Assembly: GCA_022360315.1 (NCBI GenBank)
Contig: JAKSDA010000604.1
Location: 1-32,363, forward strand
Direction of reading: 5' to 3'
From: Pseudomonadota bacterium
GTDB taxonomy: Bacteria > Myxococcota_A > Polyangia > Haliangiales > Haliangiaceae
DNA length: 32,363 bases
Shown here: piece after piece, positions 8,281 through 17,546 of the stretch
Layout: each line of letters starts with the position of its first letter
Position numbering within the stretch: position 1 is the stretch's first letter
Notes under the pieces: generated by a model
Told to the model about the DNA's origin: nothing
Seen by the model: only the letters and a program-made list of their open reading frames with translations
Database searches by the model: none
Translations under genes and position numbers: made by a program

Positions 8281-11200
8281 ATGATCGCTCCGCTCAGTTG
8301 GTTGGTCGGTATTGCCCTGATGCTGATCTGGCTTTTCGGTTTGGCCACCCGGGTTCGCCCGACCGAAGGCGATACCGTTTCCCGCGCCACCGTGATCGCT
8401 GCGGCCGGGCTGGTCGCGATCCTCGGCTTCAGCAGCGCCTACGTGTGGGGGATCGACGTCGCCCGGCGCGGTATGGACAAAATTTCGTCCCTATCGCAGC
8501 AGGCAGCGTCGCAATCCCAAGAGACAGCCGGGCCGGGCCGGGCCGAGCCGCCCCGTGCGCGTCTATTTTTGCGCCATGTCCAGCTCCTTCTCGGCCCTTT
8601 TGCCGGCTCTGCGGCGGGCGGTGATGACGATGGCAAAGCCGGGGATCGGGCCGAGTCGGCGGTGAGCCACCGGGCCGTGATCGGCTATTCGCCGGAGGCG
8701 TCATTGCGCCTGCCGCGCAGCTATGGCCTCGAGGAAGCCAAGCAGGGTTGGGATCTTTTACACGTCGGCGCGGCGGGACCGCAAGGCCTGCGGGTTGCGG
8801 CGATTGCCCACTCCGAGCCGACCAGTACTCGGGTCGTCATCCGCGCCCGGCGGCGAGCCATATCGGCCTCGCAGTTGCCATCGACAACGGCTCGCACGGC
8901 CAGGGATTTGCTCGGCCGTGGCGCCAATCGGTGCCGGTCCGGGCGACAAACCGGTCCGGCCGCTCCGCTCGGTGACAGCTCTGCCCCGCAGGCCACATCG
9001 GCAAGTCCGGGCGAGTCGGCCGACGGGGGCGCTGTACTCGACGGCCCCGGAGCCATTTACGCTTTTTTGTGCACCGGCCAGCGACCGCGAGCAGCCCTGG
9101 TATTCGAGCGCGATCTCACCGCGCGCAACGCGAGTGCGGCCGATATCGCGGTGCGGGTCACACCGCTGGTGTGGCGCGGCAGCCGCTGGCGGCACCATCA
9201 CATCCAGATCACCAGCGGCTCGTTGGTCCAGATCGGCGCCATGGACGACGCCATTCCCGGTATCACCCTGTGGGAGGTTCCGGCACCGTCGGGCCGGGCC
9301 GAGCTGTTTTTTCCGCCAGCCGATTTGTTGGCCTCGTGTCCCGAATGGCTGTCGGGCGAACGCGGCGAGGGATTTTTCTCCAACCCACACTCGAGCCGTA
9401 CGCCCTCAGATCTGATCGAGCCAGCTGCGGCGCGACCGTCCGGGCAGGCTCGGGCCGGCGATTCGATCTGCGTGCTCCCGTTCACCCCGCCGTTTGGCCT
9501 CGAGGTCCGCCGTCTTTTGCCCGATTTGCCCGGGATTGCCGCGCGCTCGCTGTGGGCGGCTGGACTGATGGCCACGCCGGCGCTGCTCGTGTTGCTGCTT
9601 TTGTGCGCCCGTGCGCGCGGCGAGCTGTCTGCCCGCCGGTTTCATCGCCTTCTCACCATCGGCTGGGTGGCCGTTCTCTTTGCCGCGATCGCGGTGTGGC
9701 GCCTTTTGTGGGCCCATCGCATCGACATGTTGCGCGATTACCAGGCGGTCGGAGCGAGAGTCGTGCACAATCAAGTGCTTCTGGTCGCGGTCGGAGCAGC
9801 TGTGGCGGCGACGTGCGCCCTGAGCTGGAATACCGGCCCGCGGCGGCTGGGCGATTTGTGGCTGGGAATTCTGGCCTGGCTGACCTGGCTGGTGGTGGGC
9901 GGCTATGCGCTTGGCGGCGATCTCGCCGGTATCACGGTCAACCCGCGACTTGTCGGTCTGCTCGTGGTTTCGCTGGCGGTTGGAACCGCCAGCGTGTGGG
10001 TCCCCGAACTGGCTCGTCGGGCGCGCACTTGGCAGGTTTGGGGCAGCCGTGGTGGAGACGAGCAAACCTGGCTAGCCGCGGTCATCGGGCTGGCTATTGC
10101 AAGTGTGGTTGCCCTGGTCGCCGCGCTGTGGCTGCAGCGCCTGGTCGCGCTCAAGCTCAGCCTGGCCTGGGCACTGATTCTTCTCCTTTACACCGCTCTG
10201 CGCGCTGCTCTTACTGTACCCGACAAAACCCTGGCCCGCCTCGGCATCACCGGCCTTGCTGGCAGTGTGGCGGCAGCCGCGCTTTTCTGGCTCGATCCCG
10301 GGGTTACTGTAGCCATCGTCGGACCGGGTTTTGTGATCGCACTGCTTTTCATCAGTCACGATGCCCACTTTGCCGAGAGTGCGCTCAGGCAGATCGACAG
10401 CTACCGCCGGCATCACGTGCCTCTGCTCTCGGCCCATGCAGTGCTGCTCTTTGCCCTCGGCATCGCGATCGCGGTGTGGTCGGTCGGCGGACTCTGCGCC
10501 GCGGCCCAGGGCGAGTCCGACGCGGTGTTTGCCCGCGCGCTGACCCTGGGAGCCATTCACCTGATGCTCTTTGTGTCGGTGCTTTTTGTCCCCGCGGCAG
10601 CTCTTGCCTATATCCGGCGCGGCGCAGTGGCAGCAGTGCCGTGGCTGTTTTGCGCTGCGTTGTTTGCCAGTTTGTGGGCGCTGCGCGCGCCGCTTGTGGG
10701 TGCTGTGCTGGGCTCGTCGGGCCAGGCGTCCGACCGCGTCGCCATCGTGCTCGACCCGGGCTACGCGCTTTTGCGCAGCGAGAACAAGTTTTTGAGTGGA
10801 ATCACTGCGTGGCGTGAAACCATCGTGCCGGCGGCGGGCGACCCTGCTCATACCGCCGGCCAACTGATCGACGGCCAGGGCTACTTCGGCGCCCAGCTCA
10901 TTGATCCCGGCGTGTTGCTCAGCATCGAGAACGATTACTTTCCGGTATTGCTCCTGCGCGAAGCTGGAATTCGCGGAGTGGTCGCAACCACCTTGCTCCT
11001 GCTCGTCCTGGTGGTTGGACTGTGGCTTTTGTCGGGCACTCGTTTCCGCCACGGCAGCGCGGCCCAGCGAGCGCGCACGCTGGTCGCCGCAGTACTCGGC
11101 GTGGTGTGCATCTATCAACCGCTGGCCTCGCTGGGCACGTTGCCGCTGACCGGAATCGCCTGGCCGGGGTTCGGGCTCGACAGTCCGAGTGACTTCTGGC

Positions 11201-14200
11201 TGCTCGTGATCCTGGTCTTGTGGGTACTGATCTGGCGCCCCCAGGCCGATTCGAACGGCCACAAGCGTCTCGCTCGGTCATCTGGCAACAGCGACCCGCC
11301 GCTCGACCAGTTTGACAGTGAACTGCGCCGATCGGGTCTGTTTCGCCGTATGCGGGTCGCCATTGCGATCACCGCGAGTATGACTGTTTTGGCCGCATTG
11401 CTCCTTCTGAGCCGGTCGTCGGCCTTTGCTCTGCGCCGGCCCAACCCGGTCGATCCCCAGGGCCGGGCGGTCAAACCGTTCGACGATCTCGAACACGCGA
11501 TCGACTACATCTATCGCCTGCAGTGTCCGTGGTCGCAAAAAGTAGCGCCGGCCGGTCCGGGCGCCGCTTCAACGCTGATCCCGGACGACCTGCTCGGCGA
11601 TCCGGCAGGAGGTGGCATTGCGCGCTTTCACGCCGAGATGCGCGCGGCGTGGCAAATGCACCGCGGCCACGCGGTTTCTGTCGTCGACGCTTTTCTGTCC
11701 GGTCACAATCGATGCGACGGGGGTGGAGCTTTCGATAGGTCGCCCTGGACCATGGCGAAAAACCCCGAAAACCCCGATGAATGCCGCATGACATTCAAGA
11801 CCGGCTGGCCCGAAGTGCACATCGCAGTGCACCGCAATGCCGGCAGAGAAACCGCAGACGAGCCCGGCGAAGAAAGCGAAACCGAGCCCGGTGATGACGC
11901 GGCAGATGACGGTCTGTACAGCGCCGGGCGCGGCGCCGCGATTCATTCGGCGCAGTGCCGGATCGACGTACGGGCCGGGGTGTTGCGCAAACTGCGTTTT
12001 CCGACCCGGCGGCCGTACCGCAATGCGCGTATCCGTCTGGTCAGTCGCGCTATGGGGGCAGCGGCACGCGACCGGGGCGAGTTGGTTTCCGGTCATCTGG
12101 CTGTCCGCCTGCGCCCCGATGCCGGCACGGTCGATGTCTCTCGCGCCCGGGCCGGGATGTATTTTGCCGACCAGGTGCGTATTTCCGATCAGCTCTCTGT
12201 GGTCATCACCGGCGACCGGACAGTGTTGCGCAAGACAGTCCAGGCGGACAGAAGCGGCGACCGCGATACCTGGCTCTTTGTCCGCGATCTGCCGGGCAGT
12301 CGGGTCCAGGTCCTCGAGGCGAGCGAGGGCAGCTGGACTCTTTTGTCAGCCGAACTCGACCAGGTCGAGCTATCCCGGCTCGCGCTCATTGTGGTGGGTG
12401 GTCCCGACACGCGCAGTTTGTGGCTGTTTCGGCCACCGACTCGGTGGCCTGGCGAGGCCCGGGCCGTGCATCCACTTCTGGCCGATGATGTGGCCACTGT
12501 GCTCGGCGAACGCCGGCGCCATTATTTATTTGGCGGGTTGATTCCCGAGATCGGCTGGGTCAATCCATATCACCGGCGAATGTCTCTCGGCCTCGACGGC
12601 TGGGTTCACGTGGCCATGACCGAGTATGAACGGGCCCGGCCGCAGCGTCGGGTTTGGCTCGACGGCGCCGAAGCAGTCGCCTACTGCGGCACTCTCGCGC
12701 CACCTGGTTCAGCCGAAAATCAGGCGCCAGAAAGCCTGCGGTCCGACCCGGGCACTCGGCCGGCCGGGTCGGGTCCAGCTGGTCGGCCAGCTGGCGCAGG
12801 TCGGTCTGAAAAAAAGCCCGATAGGGCGATCGGCCGGGTTTGTGCGCGCAGTCCTCTCGACGGCGTGCTCGAGTGTCGAGTATCGATACAGCCCGAACTG
12901 GCCATACGGTTGCGCCATCTCACCGAGCTGGTCAGTCTCGAGCCGACCCGATTTGGCGACAGGCGCAGCGTCCCGCCGGTGCGGTCCGGATTTGTTCTGC
13001 TCCGCGGCGATACCGGCGAGATCGCTGCCCAGGGCGAGTTTGTCCCCGGCCGGGCCAGTTCGGCCTATGCTCCGGCGAGTCCGGAGATCGAAAAATATCT
13101 CATTCGACTGCGCGAGGATCGCGATCCTCGGACCGGGCGCAAGCTGCCGGCACAGTCGCGCGGCGAGGCCAGTGCGGAAAAGGTCGAATGGGGTCAACCG
13201 GTTGCGGTGGGCTCGACCATAAAACCGCTACTGGCCCGTTCATTCGAGCTGGCCGACCCGTTGCTGGCCCGGGCTCTGGTACTGGAAGGTGCTCCGATGG
13301 CGGCAGCGCGCTGTCGGAACCGCAAGGCCCACGCCCTGTTTGGCCATTGCCCACCGACCGACAGTTTGTGGAACGTTCACGGCCGCACCGATATGACTCG
13401 TTTTCTGTCCAGGTCAGTCAACTGGTATCAGGCCGCGATCGGCTTACTCGGCACGGCTGTGCCGCGGGGTAGCTGGGGATTTGGCCTCCCCCGCGAGGTC
13501 GACCCGGCGTTCGATCCCGGGCCTGGCGATATGCCGTCGCGGTCCGGTGAAGTCACCCTGGTCGAGATCGAAGCCGAGAATGCCGGGGCGTATGTGCTCG
13601 ATCGAGCCCTGTGGACCCGCCATCGCGGTGTACCGGTCATTTCGGCAGACCGTCGGGTAACTGTGGAAGCGCTGCGCAAGACCCGCATGTGGCAGCATTT
13701 CGAGCAGATTTTGGGCCGTCCGCTGTGCACTGCGGGCAACAAATCGCGCTGTCGCAGGCGCAGTGCCCGCCGCGACCTGTGTGCGGCGCGGGCACTTCCG
13801 ATTCAAAATCCCACCCGCGATCTTCGCCATCTGGTCGCAGTGGGGCCGAGTTCTTTCGATTTCTACCCGCGCCTGGCCGATCCGACCAGGCTTGTCGGGC
13901 CCGAGGTCGACACGCGCGAGTATTTGCAATTTTTGCGCGGCTCGGGGCTTCATCCGCTCGGCTCGCTGGCTCAGCTGGCCGATGCGTTCAACCGGGTGAT
14001 CTACGCGCACGCTCACGACCCGGAGAGAGACGGTGGTTATCGACTGGCCGCGTCGTGGTTTCCGGTAGCGGCGAGCGGCACCTTGCCCGACTGGGACTGT
14101 TCCGTGGCCAGCGGGCAGAATCGGGTGAGAGACGGCCTTTGTGACGTTCTGCGCCGCGGCACTGCATCGGGCCCGATGGGCCCGCTTTTGGGCGATTCGC

Positions 14201-14529
14201 GTTTTGTCCTGTACGGGGCCAAGACCGGCACCATCGACTCGCTGGCCGATATTGCCGAGAACCGCGCCGCCTGCGAGCATTTTCGCACCGGTCACACCAT
14301 TGCCGACCGCCCGGCAACCGACAAGGCGCAGCCGTACTGGCTGCCCTGTGGCAGGCGCCGTTCGCCGCCCCGGGTCAACGACAGCTTGTTTGTCATCAGT
14401 TTTGCGATTCGTACCGATGACTCGGTGTTGCCGTTTACCCTTGCCCTGCGTTTTCAGCGCAGCGGCACCGGTTTTGCGACTCTGGTTGCCCGCCACTACC
14501 TGGACGCCATCCAGGCTTATTTTCGATGA
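8281..14529 (+). CDS. SEDS (FtsW/RodA) polymerase fused to a penicillin-binding transpeptidase
   Basis: This 2082-residue protein combines both activities of a peptidoglycan synthase. Two N-terminal membrane helices (6-24, 36-57) are followed by an extracytoplasmic insert of about 350 residues, then a multi-helix bundle (about 417-985). The bundle holds two SEDS signatures: ENDYFPVLLLREAGIRGV (883-900), the counterpart of the TDFIF loop with the essential Asp of FtsW/RodA, and LPLTGIAWPGFG (954-965). Another helix (about 1024-1046) anchors a C-terminal transpeptidase with all three catalytic motifs: STIK (1645-1648), SVN (1712-1714) and KTG (1981-1983). SEDS proteins polymerise lipid II and class B PBPs crosslink the strands. 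The ATG at 8281 follows GGGGA. The frame is unbroken over 6.2 kb. The size and the N-terminal insert are far outside normal family ranges. Confidence 0.88.
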   Translation: MIAPLSWLVGIALMLIWLFGLATRVRPTEGDTVSRATVIAAAGLVAILGFSSAYVWGIDVARRGMDKISSLSQQAASQSQETAGPGRAEPPRARLFLRHVQLLLGPFAGSAAGGDDDGKAGDRAESAVSHRAVIGYSPEASLRLPRSYGLEEAKQGWDLLHVGAAGPQGLRVAAIAHSEPTSTRVVIRARRRAISASQLPSTTARTARDLLGRGANRCRSGRQTGPAAPLGDSSAPQATSASPGESADGGAVLDGPGAIYAFLCTGQRPRAALVFERDLTARNASAADIAVRVTPLVWRGSRWRHHHIQITSGSLVQIGAMDDAIPGITLWEVPAPSGRAELFFPPADLLASCPEWLSGERGEGFFSNPHSSRTPSDLIEPAAARPSGQARAGDSICVLPFTPPFGLEVRRLLPDLPGIAARSLWAAGLMATPALLVLLLLCARARGELSARRFHRLLTIGWVAVLFAAIAVWRLLWAHRIDMLRDYQAVGARVVHNQVLLVAVGAAVAATCALSWNTGPRRLGDLWLGILAWLTWLVVGGYALGGDLAGITVNPRLVGLLVVSLAVGTASVWVPELARRARTWQVWGSRGGDEQTWLAAVIGLAIASVVALVAALWLQRLVALKLSLAWALILLLYTALRAALTVPDKTLARLGITGLAGSVAAAALFWLDPGVTVAIVGPGFVIALLFISHDAHFAESALRQIDSYRRHHVPLLSAHAVLLFALGIAIAVWSVGGLCAAAQGESDAVFARALTLGAIHLMLFVSVLFVPAAALAYIRRGAVAAVPWLFCAALFASLWALRAPLVGAVLGSSGQASDRVAIVLDPGYALLRSENKFLSGITAWRETIVPAAGDPAHTAGQLIDGQGYFGAQLIDPGVLLSIENDYFPVLLLREAGIRGVVATTLLLLVLVVGLWLLSGTRFRHGSAAQRARTLVAAVLGVVCIYQPLASLGTLPLTGIAWPGFGLDSPSDFWLLVILVLWVLIWRPQADSNGHKRLARSSGNSDPPLDQFDSELRRSGLFRRMRVAIAITASMTVLAALLLLSRSSAFALRRPNPVDPQGRAVKPFDDLEHAIDYIYRLQCPWSQKVAPAGPGAASTLIPDDLLGDPAGGGIARFHAEMRAAWQMHRGHAVSVVDAFLSGHNRCDGGGAFDRSPWTMAKNPENPDECRMTFKTGWPEVHIAVHRNAGRETADEPGEESETEPGDDAADDGLYSAGRGAAIHSAQCRIDVRAGVLRKLRFPTRRPYRNARIRLVSRAMGAAARDRGELVSGHLAVRLRPDAGTVDVSRARAGMYFADQVRISDQLSVVITGDRTVLRKTVQADRSGDRDTWLFVRDLPGSRVQVLEASEGSWTLLSAELDQVELSRLALIVVGGPDTRSLWLFRPPTRWPGEARAVHPLLADDVATVLGERRRHYLFGGLIPEIGWVNPYHRRMSLGLDGWVHVAMTEYERARPQRRVWLDGAEAVAYCGTLAPPGSAENQAPESLRSDPGTRPAGSGPAGRPAGAGRSEKKPDRAIGRVCARSPLDGVLECRVSIQPELAIRLRHLTELVSLEPTRFGDRRSVPPVRSGFVLLRGDTGEIAAQGEFVPGRASSAYAPASPEIEKYLIRLREDRDPRTGRKLPAQSRGEASAEKVEWGQPVAVGSTIKPLLARSFELADPLLARALVLEGAPMAAARCRNRKAHALFGHCPPTDSLWNVHGRTDMTRFLSRSVNWYQAAIGLLGTAVPRGSWGFGLPREVDPAFDPGPGDMPSRSGEVTLVEIEAENAGAYVLDRALWTRHRGVPVISADRRVTVEALRKTRMWQHFEQILGRPLCTAGNKSRCRRRSARRDLCAARALPIQNPTRDLRHLVAVGPSSFDFYPRLADPTRLVGPEVDTREYLQFLRGSGLHPLGSLAQLADAFNRVIYAHAHDPERDGGYRLAASWFPVAASGTLPDWDCSVASGQNRVRDGLCDVLRRGTASGPMGPLLGDSRFVLYGAKTGTIDSLADIAENRAACEHFRTGHTIADRPATDKAQPYWLPCGRRRSPPRVNDSLFVISFAIRTDDSVLPFTLALRFQRSGTGFATLVARHYLDAIQAYFR

Positions 14530-14642
14530 ATATACTCGGGCAGCCGTCAAATGGGAGACCCGATCAGGCGCGAGAGATGCTGATCCGGCAAATTGACTCG
14601 GACTCTTGCCGCAACTTCGAAACGCGCTCTTGCACGGTTATG

Positions 14643-15914
14643 CTACTTGGGCTCAGCGCTGTGCAGACCGCGGCCGCCGACCACCACCGCCACGCCGGGG
14701 ATCTTCCGCAGTGCGATCGTCGCGCCCCAGCTCAGCAGCAGGGCAGCCAGGAACACCAGCGTCGCCTTCGTCCCTGCCGACAACGGCCGGTCCAACAGAG
14801 CGAATTGAGTCCAGCTGGCGAACACGTAGTGCACAACGTAGATGCCAAAGGCGTTGCGGCCGAAACTGCGCCACAGCGAGCCCGTCCTGTCGCCAAAGCG
14901 GAGAAAGACGGACAGGCACATGAAGCTCGAGGCAGCGCACGAGAGGGTGAAGCCGAAATTCGCAGCGCGCCGGAGTGTTTCGTTGGGCGTGCCGCTCTTG
15001 AGGCTGCCGAAGAAAGCCATGGCGCAGGCGACAAGGGCGACGAAGGAGATGACGGCAAGCCCTGTCCACAGCGGCCAACCACGCGCGAGTTTCCCCTCCG
15101 ACGAGAATAGGCCTGCGCGCCCTGTGCCGCCATCTCCTTCGAGAGCCCAGCCCCCCAACCCGACTCCGAAAACGAAGTAGAGGGCGTAATGGAGGGCCCG
15201 ACTGGTCTGCACGGAGAACGGTCCCAACTCGAACCAACTCTGCGGAGCGACGAGCATGGTCACCGGCATGTAGATGGCTGCCGAGATCGCGAGCAGCAAT
15301 CCGAACAGGGCGCCGGGTCGATCACCTGCCCAGCGCAGGCGCTCTCCCAATCGCGAGCCCCAGCCCGGAGCGACTCGGTAGACGAGCGCGGCTAGGCCTG
15401 ACAAAGCCAGCAGAACCCACAGGAACCAAGCCGGGCCTGCGGGCCATGCATCGAGAGAGAGCCAGGCGCCGAGGTATGACCAAAGCCCGGGCTGCCCCCC
15501 GTGCTGAAGGTAGGCGGGATAGTAGGCCACCTGGGCCAGAACAGCGGCGCTCAGCGCAAAGGGCACACCCAGCCGGAGTACTCTGCGTTTCAGATAACCA
15601 ATGGCGCCCTTGGCCACGAGCCCACGCCAGGTGAAAAGGCCGGCGACGAGGAAGAAGAGGCTCATGAAGAAGGCGTCATTGAAGCCGACCAGAAGATCGA
15701 GCGCCGGTGCTCGCACGGTGTCGACCACAGGGAATGCCCGCCAGGCCATGGGCTCTTCACCCCAACCCGCGAAGGGAAGCGGTGCGTAGGACACGTAGGC
15801 GAGGACTGCGTGGTGCGCGACGACCAGCACAGTGAGAAAGGAGCGCAGATTGTCGATCGCCACCAAACGGACTCGCTCTGGATGGGACGGCTCGGATAGT
15901 GGTGCTTGAGACAT
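14643..15914 (-). CDS. Acyltransferase 3 family membrane protein
   Basis: The 423-residue product begins MSQAPLSEPSHPERVRLVAI, followed by DNLRSFLTVLVVAHHAV, the usual first helix of acyltransferase-3/OpgC-type proteins with its conserved basic and His residues. About ten further membrane segments follow, including NDAFFMSLFFLVAGLFTW and, near the end, FGRNAFGIYVVHYVF, where the family has its second conserved His. These enzymes transfer acyl or succinyl groups onto extracytoplasmic glycans or lipids. ATG 15914 is preceded by AGGAGAAG at 6 nt, which decides the start against the longer open frame from 16193. It is convergent with the peptidoglycan cassette, 113 bp apart. The substrate is unknown. 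Confidence 0.85.
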   Translation of the reverse strand: MSQAPLSEPSHPERVRLVAIDNLRSFLTVLVVAHHAVLAYVSYAPLPFAGWGEEPMAWRAFPVVDTVRAPALDLLVGFNDAFFMSLFFLVAGLFTWRGLVAKGAIGYLKRRVLRLGVPFALSAAVLAQVAYYPAYLQHGGQPGLWSYLGAWLSLDAWPAGPAWFLWVLLALSGLAALVYRVAPGWGSRLGERLRWAGDRPGALFGLLLAISAAIYMPVTMLVAPQSWFELGPFSVQTSRALHYALYFVFGVGLGGWALEGDGGTGRAGLFSSEGKLARGWPLWTGLAVISFVALVACAMAFFGSLKSGTPNETLRRAANFGFTLSCAASSFMCLSVFLRFGDRTGSLWRSFGRNAFGIYVVHYVFASWTQFALLDRPLSAGTKATLVFLAALLLSWGATIALRKIPGVAVVVGGRGLHSAEPK

Positions 15915-16415
15915 GATCTCTTCTCCTGTCGACTGCAAAAAATAGACCCCGGCGAGTTGATCGTACGGATTATCCGGTACGCGTATTTGCTGGCCGATCC
16001 CGTGGTTTTTGCCGATAACCAGGTGCCTGTGGCCCGACAACGCCCCGAGAGGTATGCGCAGACGATGCGTTCCATGTTGGCGCGCGCGCACTCGATGCGT
16101 AGTTTCCCGCTCCTCCCGAGCCGAGCATTGCGGGAGTTCGGGCGCATGCGCCATGCGGGGCTCCCACCCCTGCAATGACAGCGCTGGAATCAAGGCACAG
16201 GCGTGGAGGGGAGTGACTCGGCGCCTGGAGGCGCGGTTCCCGTATGGGCCACGTTTGACGGCCGGGGCCGCGCGGTGCTCAGGATTGTGCGCCTGCGTTT
16301 ACCAGGCTACGCAGGTTCGCTCACAAGCTGCACAACGTGGGGCTTAAAAGCAGCAACCGGCAATTCGGTGCGATTGCAAGATGTACCCAAGAATAGAATA
16401 AAGTGGCATACATAG
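15915..16415. other. Intergenic stretch between acyltransferase and peptide gene
   Basis: No ORF here has a credible start and family signature. From about 16320 the composition shifts to a lower GC content that continues to about 17700, marking the edge of the small-peptide island. Confidence 0.4.
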
Positions 16416-16439
16416 ACGATTCTATATGTCGTCGGATGC
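16416..16439 (+). promoter_or_regulatory. Conserved upstream element of peptide gene 1
   Basis: The block ACGATTCT, TGTCGT, GGATGC matches the block upstream of peptide gene 2 in 21 of 24 positions and lies 95 nt before the start codon, against 88 nt for gene 2. Similarity continues downstream, for example GACTG and CTGCATA in both copies. The element overlaps an imperfect hairpin (TGTCG 16427-16431 with CGACA 16444-16448). It could be an operator, promoter part or leader RNA structure. Confidence 0.6.
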
Positions 16440-16534
16440 GCCCCGACACCATGACTGCAATTGGGTACGGCTCCTGCATACTAAGGTCATACAGAGTCAA
16501 CAAATACGATTCATCAGAACAGGGGAAATACGAA

Positions 16535-16774
16535 ATGAACAAGTTACATCTGAAAAAGTCTGTTATCAAAAACCTGGGAGCGGAACAGATCTCCCTTGCT
16601 CAGGGAGGGGGGTCGTCGTTGATTGATATCGAAATAAGCCAATTCCAAAACGTGAATAATACGAACAACGGCAATGTGCAGCAGCGAAACAATCAAAGAA
16701 TTGACATCGGACCTCTGATACGCCAGGGCAAGGAGTGGCTACGCCGGAGCGCCAGGTTTTTCTCGATCCGATAA
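16535..16774 (+). CDS. Small precursor-like peptide with double-glycine leader, copy 1
   Basis: ATG 16535 follows AGGGGA by about 8 nt. The 79-residue product has a leader with LHLKKSVIKNL and SLAQGG ending at residue 25, the pattern of GG-leader natural-product precursors (compare the lant_leader-type L-x-L-K-K box). The remainder has no Cys and few Ser/Thr, so it is not a normal lanthipeptide core. It holds an Asn/Gln-rich block QNVNNTNNGNV (38-48) and then a basic amphipathic end IRQGKEWLRRSARFF (62-76). A paralogue lies on the opposite strand at 17241-17474. No protease, transporter or modification enzyme is within the window. Secretion by a C39-peptidase ABC transporter is known for such leaders and is inferred here. 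A longer open frame from 16403 lacks support. Confidence 0.72.
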   Translation: MNKLHLKKSVIKNLGAEQISLAQGGGSSLIDIEISQFQNVNNTNNGNVQQRNNQRIDIGPLIRQGKEWLRRSARFFSIR

Positions 16775-16811
16775 CCTCGATTGCAACCATTTAACCTCGA
16801 TTGCAACCATT
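16772..16811. repeat. Tandem duplication of a 20-bp unit at a stop codon
   Basis: Two perfect copies of TAACCTCGATTGCAACCATT lie head to tail. The TAA of the first copy is the stop codon of peptide gene 1, so the duplication does not change the protein. Confidence 0.92.
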
Positions 16812-17163
16812 GCTCGGGGAAACAGCCCTCACCATACAATATCCAAGCCTCTGCGACCTGGGCTGGCCGAGAGGCTCCAGCCTGCGACGGAGGCGTCAAT
16901 ACAGGTCACGAGACCATCAACTCGTTTTTGAACTCATTACAATCAGCATTGACGGTGATGGCCAAAATCAGCTGAAGTGATGCGCTGTTGCGACCAGTTT
17001 GCATAACCATGGCCTATCGCATGAATCGGACAGTGCTGTCTGAATACCTCGACCCCCAAGTTTCATTAGATGGAATGCGAGTTTTTTGGCTCTTTATCGT
17101 AGTACCCAGTTGCTCATGCACTCTGTGGTCAAATTCGCGTATGAATATAAATTCAGGGAAGAT

Positions 17164-17193
17164 GCCCTCCTGGGAGTTTTTTCCCAGGAGGGC
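17164..17193. terminator. Strong 12-bp hairpin downstream of peptide gene 2
   Basis: GCCCTCCTGGGA (17164-17175) pairs perfectly with TCCCAGGAGGGC (17182-17193) around GTTTTT. It lies 47 nt past the stop of the minus-strand gene and between two convergent genes, which fits a shared 3-prime-end structure. The T run is in the loop on the plus strand and not after the stem, so intrinsic termination is uncertain. Confidence 0.5.
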
Positions 17194-17240
17194 AATCGGC
17201 CCTATATTGATCAGGCTACTCGCTGTAATTTAACCTGTGT

Positions 17241-17474
17241 TCAGGATTCCTTGTTTCCGTTCCCTACTTGGTTATTATTCTGATTGATTACATCACCTTG
17301 ATTCGCATTATTGATATTTTGCTCTTGGTGAAACTTTCCCTTGAACTTTTGCTGTACCCGATCCATACGATTCCGGACCCGAACGATGGTAAACCAGATT
17401 CCTCCCTGAGCAAGCGAGGCCTGGCTGGGGGCTAGGTTCTTGATAACGGATGCTTTCAAATTGAGTTTTTTCAT
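17241..17474 (-). CDS. Small precursor-like peptide with double-glycine leader, copy 2
   Basis: ATG 17474 is preceded by repeated GGAAA boxes, a strong ribosome binding region. The 77-residue product begins MKKLNLKASVIKNLAPSQAS and its leader ends in LAQGG (21-25); 18 of the first 25 residues are identical to copy 1. The region after the leader has a basic segment (VRVRNRMDRVQQKFKGKF, 31-48) and then an Asn/Gln-rich block with QNINNANQGDV (52-62). The order of basic and Asn-rich parts is the reverse of copy 1. There is no Cys and almost no Ser/Thr. The upstream DNA is homologous to that of copy 1, so gene and control region were duplicated together in inverted orientation. The function is unknown; a secreted or processed peptide is the simplest inference. 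Confidence 0.75.
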   Translation of the reverse strand: MKKLNLKASVIKNLAPSQASLAQGGIWFTIVRVRNRMDRVQQKFKGKFHQEQNINNANQGDVINQNNNQVGNGNKES

Positions 17475-17546
17475 TTCTTTCCTTTCCTTTCCTTCCTTGC
17501 GAGTTGTTCGGTAGAGTTGCTATGCAGAACGCGTACCAAAGTTACA

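Noticed and set aside
10072..11262. 396-codon minus-strand frame and similar large frames at 9069-10817 and 13444-14550
   Set aside because: All lie within the SEDS-PBP gene, whose own frame carries every expected motif in order.
16535..17474. Lanthipeptide precursors
   Set aside because: The leaders resemble class I lanthipeptide leaders, but the cores have no Cys, so lanthionine rings cannot form, and no LanB/LanC gene is near.
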